From CAZXFH01 sp964640055 (GTDB taxonomy: Bacteria; Fidelibacterota; UBA2242; JAFGTP01): a DNA stretch of 64,000 nucleotides. Of this stretch, positions 24,687-31,929 are shown one piece after another (the first letter of the stretch is position 1; each line of letters begins with the position of its first letter). The stretch covers positions 19,534-83,533 of the forward strand of contig CAZXFH010000011.1 in the NCBI GenBank assembly GCA_964640055.1, read 5' to 3'. The notes beneath the pieces were generated by a model, which ran no database searches, had not been told where the DNA came from, and saw only the letters and a program-made list of their open reading frames with translations. A program made the translations under genes and the position numbers.

Positions 24687-26072
24687 TTAAAGCTTTTCGA
24701 TAATAATACTATCGGAATCCCGCAAGATTTTTACGCCCTGATATAGTTTTTCAATATGATGTTCCATTTGTCCAATGGTGACCCGTACACCTTGGTGAAG
24801 TTTGCCTTCTACAATAATCGCACTATCGGAATAAGTTTCTTCATCGCTTGTATTTAAGTCTTCCTGCTGCGCTTTAATGGCGTTTAATCGTTCCTGCAGA
24901 TCCTTGGCCTTTGCGACCACTTCAGCCAAGTCACTTTCTTTTTGGGGCGATAAACCACCTAACCGTTTTCTTAATAGATTCAGGAACTTAACTTTTTTGG
25001 TAACCAAAGCCAATTCTGTGGCAACTGTTTTTTCATCCTGTAAGAGCTGCTTAAACTTAGTGTCAACATTGGAATAATTATAGCTCTCCAGACCAATTTC
25101 TGTGGGAATTTTATGGATTGAGCCAATTTCCTTGCCTTTAATACCCCTTTCCCCGTGCACTTTTCCACCGCGAATCAAGCCCTCATTTTCGGTTAAGAGG
25201 ACCTCTTCCCCAGCATATATATCACTATTGATGGTATAGTGCTTAATGAAAACCTTCTTATTTATATTTACTCGGGCATCCTGTATATATCCGCAATGAA
25301 GGTTACCACCGGCTAAAATATAGGCTCTGCCTTTGCCAACGATACCACGACCGATGTGAATATCTCCATTACGACAATAAATATGAGCTGCCTCCACATT
25401 ACCATCAATAGTAATACCATCCGATGCTTCCACTCTGAAACCGGAACGGACATCCCCTTTAATATGAATTTTGCCTTTATATTTTACATTTCCGGTGCTG
25501 AAATCCACATCTCCGGATATTCGATATACATCTTTAATGATAATTTTTCCATTTTCATACACCAAATGGCCATCAGCGGTGGCACTTAGGGTCAAGCCGT
25601 CATCTGAAATAGCCACATTCTTACCTTCGGGCAGGGGCACCTCTTTTCCCTGTACTTCAACCGTTTCACCGGTAACTGTTTTCCCGGGCACACCCCTAGA
25701 GGCAGGGATCTTAGTAACAATATCATCGCCTTTATTAATTTGCAAAATCTTGCGGGTCCCCCAGTAATCCGCTTTACCGCTTTCATCTATTATCGGCCGT
25801 GGGGAGCGATTAGAATCAATATGCCAAATCAGACGACCATCTTGGCCTCCTTCAGGCAGATCTCCCGCAGCGATTTGAAAAAAATTGATCCGTCGTTTTC
25901 TCTTAATCAGCCGTTCCAAAACCGCCTCATCAATTCCATATACCACTCCGGATTCTTTTAGGGCGGACTTAATTTCTTCTAAGGAGGGAAATGCATCACC
26001 TTCATTGTCAATGGTTATAAAGGCTCTCATTTTGTCGTCAGCTAGGATTACATCTATTTTCGGCTTAGCCAA
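24687..26072 (-). CDS. FapA (DUF342) family protein
   Basis: 461 aa. An N-terminal domain is followed by a beta-helix-like, polymer-forming region rich in Gly and Val (GDVDFSTGNVKYKGKIHIKGDVRSGFRVEASDGITIDGNVEAAHIYCRNGDIHIGRGIVG) and a C-terminal coiled coil (TVATELALVTKKVKFLNLLRKRLGG). This is the DUF342/FapA family, found near flagellar and cell-division genes; a role in flagellar placement is known for some members. The start is a TTG with AGGGGA upstream. It lies downstream of the cheY/CheZ-like pair. Confidence 0.85.
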   Translation of the reverse strand: MAKPKIDVILADDKMRAFITIDNEGDAFPSLEEIKSALKESGVVYGIDEAVLERLIKRKRRINFFQIAAGDLPEGGQDGRLIWHIDSNRSPRPIIDESGKADYWGTRKILQINKGDDIVTKIPASRGVPGKTVTGETVEVQGKEVPLPEGKNVAISDDGLTLSATADGHLVYENGKIIIKDVYRISGDVDFSTGNVKYKGKIHIKGDVRSGFRVEASDGITIDGNVEAAHIYCRNGDIHIGRGIVGKGRAYILAGGNLHCGYIQDARVNINKKVFIKHYTINSDIYAGEEVLLTENEGLIRGGKVHGERGIKGKEIGSIHKIPTEIGLESYNYSNVDTKFKQLLQDEKTVATELALVTKKVKFLNLLRKRLGGLSPQKESDLAEVVAKAKDLQERLNAIKAQQEDLNTSDEETYSDSAIIVEGKLHQGVRVTIGQMEHHIEKLYQGVKILRDSDSIIIEKL

Positions 26073-26092
26073 TACAATCCCCTATGATAATA

Positions 26093-26350
26093 TTACTGTT
26101 TATATTCAAAAATGATACGCGCTCGATGTCCACATCTGCATTTATAAACCACTCCAATTATTTCATTGTTTTCAATGATGGGATCTAGCGCTTCTTCCTG
26201 ATGTTTACTTTGCTTTGCCTTCTCTGTGGTTACCCTAATCGGGTTACTTAGATGAACTCTGTCGCCCTTTATTACCTTGGAAGTGTTTTTTTGGACGGAG
26301 CTCATTTTGACAGGTTTAACCAAATTCTTATGTTGTTTCTGCTCGCTCAT
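26093..26350 (-). CDS. Small CxCGH protein next to fapA
   Basis: 85 aa. A Lys/Gln-rich, probably disordered N-terminus is followed by IIGVVYKCRCGHRARIIFEY at the C-terminus. The CRCGH cluster has only two Cys and one His, so a mononuclear zinc site would need a partner or a dimer. I do not recognise a named family. It sits in the same run as the CheZ-like gene (37 bp after its stop) and fapA (20 bp before its start), which makes it likely to be a real gene of the regulatory block. Confidence 0.65.
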   Translation of the reverse strand: MSEQKQHKNLVKPVKMSSVQKNTSKVIKGDRVHLSNPIRVTTEKAKQSKHQEEALDPIIENNEIIGVVYKCRCGHRARIIFEYKQ

Positions 26351-26387
26351 CTGCTTACTTCCGTAGCATTAATAGGCTACTCACCAC

Positions 26388-27011
26388 TTACTCAAATAAT
26401 TTATCAATATCATCCTGGCTAATCTTACTTTCCCGGATTTTATCTTCCGTTTCCTTATCAAGATCTTCACTGCGTTTTTGCATATCCGTCTCATGAATAC
26501 TTTCCGTAATTTCCTGCATCATTTTTTTACCCACAGTGGTGCGCATCTCAACTTTTTTAGTACTGTCTGCCAACTCTTGAAACTTTTTATAAATAGCATT
26601 CAAAATACGGTCGGCATGTTCCAGCTTCTGGGCTGTAATATCCTGAAATTGGAGAGCATAAATGATATTATTCACTTCATCTTGAACTTCGGCAATAGTT
26701 TGTTTCTCCTGTTTGCCCAAACTATTATCTAATTGATTCAATTTTTCAGATATAGTATCTAATCTATCCAATATTTCATGGGTTGCCATTTCCGTGGTCT
26801 GATCAACATCCCGGATGCGATCCGAGGCATCGGGTAGCTTTCGGGAGCCATCACTCAAGGAACAATTGGCTTCTTTCATCAACGGCATAATATCCTGCAT
26901 AAAACCAAATAGATCCGATAAAAAAGGAATGACTTCATCGCCTATTTTCAAAAAATCACGCATTTCATCGATCTTGTCAAGCACCCGATTCAAGCCCACT
27001 TTTGCGGTCAT
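26388..27011 (-). CDS. CheZ-like CheY-P phosphatase
   Basis: 207 aa, mostly helical. The segment ALQFQDITAQKLEHADRIL carries the CheZ pattern FQD-x-T-x-Q; D124 and Q128 are spaced as the catalytic Asp/Gln pair of CheZ. The last residues, KISQDDIDKLFE, match the CheZ C-terminal CheY-binding helix, and also resemble the SQEEIDALL CheY-binding peptide at the N-terminus of FliM. It follows cheY directly. It dephosphorylates CheY-P by inference. The N-terminal half is not standard CheZ. Confidence 0.82.
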   Translation of the reverse strand: MTAKVGLNRVLDKIDEMRDFLKIGDEVIPFLSDLFGFMQDIMPLMKEANCSLSDGSRKLPDASDRIRDVDQTTEMATHEILDRLDTISEKLNQLDNSLGKQEKQTIAEVQDEVNNIIYALQFQDITAQKLEHADRILNAIYKKFQELADSTKKVEMRTTVGKKMMQEITESIHETDMQKRSEDLDKETEDKIRESKISQDDIDKLFE

Positions 27012-27032
27012 AACTCCTCCTGGAATGCATGC

Positions 27033-27407
27033 TCATTTCTTTAATGCTTTCATGATTTTATTCTTCAGTACATCGGGTGTAAAGGGTTTCACCACGTAAC
27101 CATTTACGCCCATCTTCACAGCGGTGACGACATCCTCTTTTGTGCCCCGCGTGGTCACCATTAAAACTGGAATATCCTTGTACTCGTCGGTTGATTTTAG
27201 CTCCCTGACCAGTTGCTCGCCATTCATCTCAGGCATATTCCAATCAGCCAAGATCAGATCTACTTTATTATCTTCTAATTTTTTTAAGGCATCCACTCCA
27301 TTCTCTGCCTCCATCAGGTCGGTGAAACCAATTTTCTGTAGGGAATTACTCATGATTCTACGCATAGTGGGTGAGTCGTCTACAAATAATACCTTAAGTT
27401 CATCCAT
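27033..27407 (-). CDS. cheY: CheY, chemotaxis response regulator
   Basis: 124 aa, a stand-alone receiver. Acidic pair D10-D11 (VLFVDDSPTMRRIM), phospho-acceptor D55 (ILADWNMPEMNG), conserved T in MVTTRG and K in YVVKPF. This is the classic CheY profile, including the DWNMP signature. It heads the minus-strand regulatory run and is transcribed away from cheA. Confidence 0.94.
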   Translation of the reverse strand: MDELKVLFVDDSPTMRRIMSNSLQKIGFTDLMEAENGVDALKKLEDNKVDLILADWNMPEMNGEQLVRELKSTDEYKDIPVLMVTTRGTKEDVVTAVKMGVNGYVVKPFTPDVLKNKIMKALKK

Positions 27408-27529
27408 AGGAAATCCTCTATTTATTTCGACTTAAAAACAAGGGGTGTTAACCGCAAAAGGATTAATAAACATAATTTTAAATTGTCTAGCCAACATAAA
27501 TAAATCGCTGCTCTTCCCAACGGGATGTG

Positions 27530-27545
27530 AACAAATATCTTGCCA
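27530..27545 (-). promoter_or_regulatory. Weak sigma54-like element upstream of cheY
   Basis: Reads TGGCAAGATATTTGTT on the minus strand, 123 bp upstream of cheY. It keeps TGGCA and TTG at the correct spacing, with a poorer match to the flagellar set. Confidence 0.35.
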
Positions 27546-27670
27546 TTCTATCTCTCCAGCCAGACACACACCCCAGACTAATACACCGGATAATATATCT
27601 ATATTTGACCGGAATTACCAAAACCAAAGTATGCGTTGGAAAAACTTAACTAGGCAATTTTTTCCGTTGC

Positions 27671-27683
27671 CGAAAATATTTCC
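27671..27683. promoter_or_regulatory. Palindromic candidate enhancer site (cheY/cheA)
   Basis: Reads CGAAAATATTTCC, one mismatch from the fliK palindrome. It lies about 160 bp from the predicted cheY start site and about 214 bp from that of cheA. Confidence 0.45.
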
Positions 27684-27863
27684 TTGCTTACGGCTGCATA
27701 CTAATAACCGATATGTTGTTTTCGCCTCCCCTTATACTCTATTAAAAATATTCTTTTAAGTCAACTTTCTCTCAAGGTATAGTCTATTTAAGAATGTCAT
27801 TTATTTACTGGCTAAAACACAAATGGAACGGCCTGATTTTGTATAATTCAAATCCCCCTGTCT

Positions 27864-27879
27864 TGGCTCGTTTTTTGAA
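27864..27879 (+). promoter_or_regulatory. Weak sigma54-like element upstream of cheA
   Basis: Reads TGGCTCGTTTTTTGAA on the plus strand, about 106 bp upstream of the cheA start. It keeps TGGC and TTGAA at the standard spacing, with T in place of A in the -24 box. Confidence 0.4.
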
Positions 27880-27985
27880 AAAAAACTACTGATAATTGAG
27901 TTAACCCGATTGATCTTATTTCTTTGCATTCATATGCACTGATAAAAACATTTAAAATGCAAATAGTCTGGAGGATTTGTTCGTG

Positions 27986-30466
27986 ATGGATAATATCCAA
28001 ATTATTGAAAACTTATCAGAATCCATTGTCTTGCTGGATCAGGAAGACAAACAGGCTCTGGGCGCAATCCACAATTTATTTGAGCAATTATCTAAAAACC
28101 TGGATGAGGCGCAGCTCGATACTATTATTCAAAACACACTGGCATTAATTGAAACCCTGATTTTAGATGAAACGGATAATCCGGATCATGAGATTGAGGT
28201 ACTTAGTAAGACTATTTCTGCATTTCAACAATTGATCGGTGAGGAGATGCCTTTCTCAAAAATAAATTTTCCGGATAAAATCACAGGTTCCGATTCAGTG
28301 GGGCCATCATCAATACCGGACGAAACAGTTGATTCTGAGATTTTTTCCGAATTTCTTTCCAAACAGGAATCGGTACTACAGGAAATGGAATCGTTGCTGA
28401 TCGAACTGGAAAAATCCAATCAGAAAAAGGATTGGGATGCCTTAAAAGCGATACTGCATACCATGAAGGGCGAGTCTGCCATGATCGGGCTGGCTGATGT
28501 AGAGAAAAAATGTCACAATGCCGAAGACTTAATCTTAGAGGAAGCTCCTGAAGCACATATTAACGAGTTATTTGAACTAAAAGATTGGCTTGCCAATACT
28601 TTTAGTGATTTCTCGGAACAAAGTGAGGCCCCTGATGAGAGTGAGCCGGTAGAGACTGAGGCCGAAGAAACGGCAAAATCTGATCCTCCGGAGCGACAAG
28701 ACATTGAAGACGCCGAATTACTGGCCGATTTCATTAATGAAGCTCAGGAACACATAGAGACCCTGGATCAGGAATTACTTAATATTGAATCGGATGTAAC
28801 CAACAGTGACAGCCTGAATAGTCTTTTCCGCGCTTTTCACACCATTAAAGGGGTAGCGGGTTTTCTCAACCTTGATGATATCCGGGAGTTATCCCACGCC
28901 TCAGAAGATCTTCTGGACAGCGCTCGTAAAGGAAAAATGGTATTAGAAAATATCATAATAGATGTGGTTTTTGAGGCAGTTGATAAGTTAAAGGAGCTGT
29001 TGGCGGGATTGAGTTCCGGCCTTGCAGAGGGTAAGTATCCCCCCCGGGATCAAAAAGTACCACAATTAATTGAGCATATCCGGCAGCTGACGGCTGATGC
29101 CTTAGCGGGAAAGACAGAAACCGGTCGGGATTATTCCACTCCGGCAGAGGAGGGCCCAGCAAGGCAATTCTCTCCAAATAAACCTGAGGATACCAGTCCC
29201 GACACTAAAACTGAAGGAAAACCAGCACCTGCGACCAGCCCTAAAAAACCCGGTAAAGTCAAATTAAAAGAAACGCTAAAAATAGACGCTTTAAAATTAG
29301 ATCGACTGGTAGATACGATCGGAGAACTAGTGATTGCCGAGTCCATGATCAGTCAATCGGAATATGTCGAAAAAATCGAATCCCTAAGCTTCGAAAAAAA
29401 ATTGAATCGGCTGGATAAAATTACGCGTGAATTGCAGGAAATGGGGCTCTCATTAAGGATGGTACCCGTGCGCTCCACATTCCAAAAAATGGCCCGTCTT
29501 GTCCGGGATTTATCCCGTAAATCGAATAAGCCCGTTGAGTTTATCATGACGGGCAAAGATACTGAACTGGATAAATCCGTAGTTGAAAAAATCGCCGATC
29601 CGCTGGTGCATTTATTACGCAATGCCGTTGATCATGGCATAGAAACTCCTCGGGAGCGCAAGTCGACTCAAAAACCTGCCAGAGGAAAGGTCGAATTGCG
29701 GGCCTTCCATAAAAGTGGGAAAATTTTTATCGAAGTGGAAGATGACGGGCGCGGGCTCGACCGGGAACGGATTATAAAAAAAGCCCTGGAACAGGGGGTC
29801 ATTAATTCTGCTGATAATTTGAGTGACAGAGAGATCTGGAATCTGATCTTTGAGCCCGGTTTTTCCACCGCTCAAAAAGTGACTGATGTGTCCGGCCGTG
29901 GTGTGGGTATGGATGTGGTTCGTAAAAATATTGCGTCTCTGCGCGGTAAAATTCAAATTGATTCCCAACAAGGTAAGGGCTCCATTTTTACCATACAGTT
30001 GCCTCTGACACTGGCCATTATCGACGGCATGATCATTAGCCTGGCCGATGAACGGTTTATTATCCCCACTCTTTCAGTGGTCACTTCTCTGCGCATTAAT
30101 AATGGCGAACTATCCACGGTGACGAATAAGGGTGAAGTAATTCAATTCCAGGATGAACTGGTTCCGATATACAGACTAAAAGACTTCTTTAATATTAAGG
30201 ATGCTCGTGACGATATATCCAAATCAATCGTGGTAATTGTAGAATCCGAGGGCAAACGAATTGGATTAGTAGCGGACACGCTCCTGGGACAACAACAAAT
30301 TGTCATCAAATCATTGAGTGAAACCCTGCAAAATGTACCCGGTATTGCTGGGGGAGCGATCATGCCGGATGGAATGGTGGCCCTGATTTTGGATATCGGT
30401 GGAATGGCCAAACTATCACGAAAAAAAGCTAAAAAATCTACAGTAAGTGCCGATAAATGCAATTAG
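27986..30466 (+). CDS. cheA: CheA, chemotaxis histidine kinase with two Hpt domains
   Basis: 826 aa. An N-terminal helical region (1-85), Hpt1 with H158 (ILHTMKGESAMIGL), Hpt2 with H285 (FRAFHTIKGVAGFL), a Pro/Lys linker, the dimerisation domain (IDALKLDRLVDTIGELVIAESMIS), the ATPase domain (LLRNAVDHGIETPRER; VEDDGRGLD; GRGVGMDVVR) and a C-terminal CheW-like domain. Standard CheA has one P1 domain; two are unusual. GGAGG at 27970-27974 allows either the ATG at 27986 or a GTG at 27983. cheW follows by 16 bp. Confidence 0.96.
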   Translation: MDNIQIIENLSESIVLLDQEDKQALGAIHNLFEQLSKNLDEAQLDTIIQNTLALIETLILDETDNPDHEIEVLSKTISAFQQLIGEEMPFSKINFPDKITGSDSVGPSSIPDETVDSEIFSEFLSKQESVLQEMESLLIELEKSNQKKDWDALKAILHTMKGESAMIGLADVEKKCHNAEDLILEEAPEAHINELFELKDWLANTFSDFSEQSEAPDESEPVETEAEETAKSDPPERQDIEDAELLADFINEAQEHIETLDQELLNIESDVTNSDSLNSLFRAFHTIKGVAGFLNLDDIRELSHASEDLLDSARKGKMVLENIIIDVVFEAVDKLKELLAGLSSGLAEGKYPPRDQKVPQLIEHIRQLTADALAGKTETGRDYSTPAEEGPARQFSPNKPEDTSPDTKTEGKPAPATSPKKPGKVKLKETLKIDALKLDRLVDTIGELVIAESMISQSEYVEKIESLSFEKKLNRLDKITRELQEMGLSLRMVPVRSTFQKMARLVRDLSRKSNKPVEFIMTGKDTELDKSVVEKIADPLVHLLRNAVDHGIETPRERKSTQKPARGKVELRAFHKSGKIFIEVEDDGRGLDRERIIKKALEQGVINSADNLSDREIWNLIFEPGFSTAQKVTDVSGRGVGMDVVRKNIASLRGKIQIDSQQGKGSIFTIQLPLTLAIIDGMIISLADERFIIPTLSVVTSLRINNGELSTVTNKGEVIQFQDELVPIYRLKDFFNIKDARDDISKSIVVIVESEGKRIGLVADTLLGQQQIVIKSLSETLQNVPGIAGGAIMPDGMVALILDIGGMAKLSRKKAKKSTVSADKCN

Positions 30467-30482
30467 AACGGGGGATTGTTAC

Positions 30483-31022
30483 ATGCCGACCAAAGAAAAC
30501 AAGCCAGCTCGGTTAGCTGGAAAGTATCTTACTTTCAAGCTCGATGAGGAAGAATATGGTATTGAAATTTTAAAGGTGATCGAAATTATCGGTCTCCAGA
30601 AAATAACACCGGTACCACGTACACCAGATTACGTTAAAGGCGTCATCAATTTACGCGGTATTATACATCCGGTAATGGATTTAAAGAAAAAATTCGGGAT
30701 GACAGATACTGAGTATACAGATCAAACCTGCATTATCGTCGTTACTATCGAAAAAGATGACTCTAAAGAACAAATCGGTGTACTGGTAGACAGTGTCTCC
30801 GAAGTGGTGGATATCGGTGCAGGCGAAATAGAGGAAGTACCACATATGGGTAACAATCTGAACGCCGATTTTATTACGGGAATGGCTAAGGACAAAGAAA
30901 ACGAATCAGTAAAGATCCTGTTAAATGTTGAAAAAATTCTCAGTAAAGTAGAGTTTGATAACCTTTCCAAAATATCCACTCCGGCAGAAGCTAAAAAGAA
31001 TAGAAAAAACCAGGAGGATTAA
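30483..31022 (+). CDS. cheW: CheW, chemotaxis coupling protein
   Basis: 179 aa. Core CheW fold: YLTFKLDEEEYGIEILKVIEII, VPRTPDYVKGVINLRGIIHPVMDL, IGVLVDSVSEVV. It links CheA to receptors. The start is the ATG at 30483, with GGGGGA 8 bases upstream; the frame extends upstream but overlaps cheA. The last codons contain an AGGAGG ribosome site serving the next gene. About 15 charged residues extend past the CheW fold. Confidence 0.95.
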   Translation: MPTKENKPARLAGKYLTFKLDEEEYGIEILKVIEIIGLQKITPVPRTPDYVKGVINLRGIIHPVMDLKKKFGMTDTEYTDQTCIIVVTIEKDDSKEQIGVLVDSVSEVVDIGAGEIEEVPHMGNNLNADFITGMAKDKENESVKILLNVEKILSKVEFDNLSKISTPAEAKKNRKNQED

Positions 31023-31631
31023 ATCGCCTTTACCTATTTTTTCCGAGATAAGCAAACCCTGGATTTGATCGTCAAACATGTTATTCCTCATCTGTCCGGA
31101 ATCCGACATATTAAAATCTGGGATGCCGGCTGCGCAATGGGGCCGGAACCCTTTTCTTTAGCGATCATGTTCGCCGAGAATATGGGACAATTCGCTTTTA
31201 AAAACATATCCATAAAAGCCACTGATATCGACATTAGCTGTCAATTTGGTGAAATCATTAAAAATGGTATTTTCCCCCGTGAACAACTGGCGCGTATTCC
31301 CCGGGAGTTGTTTAAAAAATATTTTCATCCCAATGGTCAACCGGATAAATATCAGATTGATTACACTCTCCGCCGCTGTGTCAATTATCAGCGTCATGAT
31401 TTGCTAACGCTAAACCCTGCAGGCAATGAATTCATTTTGATAGTATGTAAAAACGTTTTATTACACTTCGCCTATGATATGCGCGTCAAGGTCATTCAAA
31501 TGTTCTATGACGCGTTGAGACCCGGGGGATATATGGCCTTGGAACAAACCCAGAAGCTGCCCAAAGAAAACGAGCATTTGTTTACCAAAGTATCACCTAA
31601 CGGACAACTCTTTAAAAAGGCGACCAGTTAA
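31023..31631 (+). CDS. Short CheR-like methyltransferase, probable ATC start
   Basis: SAM-dependent methyltransferase domain of the CheR class without the N-terminal CheR helical domain. Motifs: WDAGCAMGPEPFSLAIMFAENMG (SAM loop), IKATDIDIS, FILIVCKNVLLHF and LRPGGYMALEQT. Directly after the cheW TAA stop the same frame reads ATC GCC TTT ACC TAT TTT TTC CGA GAT. As I recall, relatives begin M-A-F-T-Y-F-F-R-D, so the expected ATG appears as ATC. AGGAGG lies 5 bases before this ATC. The first standard start is TTG at 31065, which would remove 14 conserved residues. 202 aa from the ATC. Role as receptor methyltransferase is inferred. Confidence 0.75.
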   Translation: MAFTYFFRDKQTLDLIVKHVIPHLSGIRHIKIWDAGCAMGPEPFSLAIMFAENMGQFAFKNISIKATDIDISCQFGEIIKNGIFPREQLARIPRELFKKYFHPNGQPDKYQIDYTLRRCVNYQRHDLLTLNPAGNEFILIVCKNVLLHFAYDMRVKVIQMFYDALRPGGYMALEQTQKLPKENEHLFTKVSPNGQLFKKATS

Positions 31632-31874
31632 ATGCAGCTCTCTATCCAAAACCAAGATAGAATCAGAAAAGAGGTATATGGCCGTCGGCCGATTATTATC
31701 GCTGATCCAAAGCCTTTAAAAATTTGGCTTGACAATGGTAATCTGGACGTAAAAGAGAATAACATTCAGGTCAATTACTCCGTATTTTTATCAAGCAGAG
31801 AGTTTTTAATATTTTTCAATCTTCATCCATATAAACAGCGATGCAGAGGGACATTATTCGTGCTAATAAAATGA
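31632..31874 (+). CDS. Small hypothetical protein after CheR-like gene
   Basis: 80 aa. Its ATG abuts the stop of the CheR-like gene (TAAATG). The first 50 residues (RIRKEVYGRRPIIIADPKPLKIWLDNGNLDVKENN) look protein-like; the rest (SREFLIFFNLHPYKQRCRG) looks like run-on sequence, so the gene may be truncated or frameshifted. No family recognised. It precedes the first receptor gene by 55 bp. Confidence 0.4.
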   Translation: MQLSIQNQDRIRKEVYGRRPIIIADPKPLKIWLDNGNLDVKENNIQVNYSVFLSSREFLIFFNLHPYKQRCRGTLFVLIK

Positions 31875-31929
31875 TCAAAGAAACCAAATATAAATACCAG
31901 TTTATCATTAATCAGGAGGGGTAAATATT

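Larger units (their letters stand above)
27408..27985. other. Divergent cheY/cheA intergenic region
   Basis: 578 bp between cheY (minus) and cheA (plus) with no supportable gene. It holds a near-perfect copy of the 13-bp palindrome (27671-27683) flanked by two weaker sigma54-like elements pointing outward (27530-27545 minus, 27864-27879 plus). This layout suggests shared control of both runs. Confidence 0.5.

Noticed and set aside
28225..29971. Minus-strand frames within cheA
   Set aside because: Shadows of a well-supported CheA reading frame.
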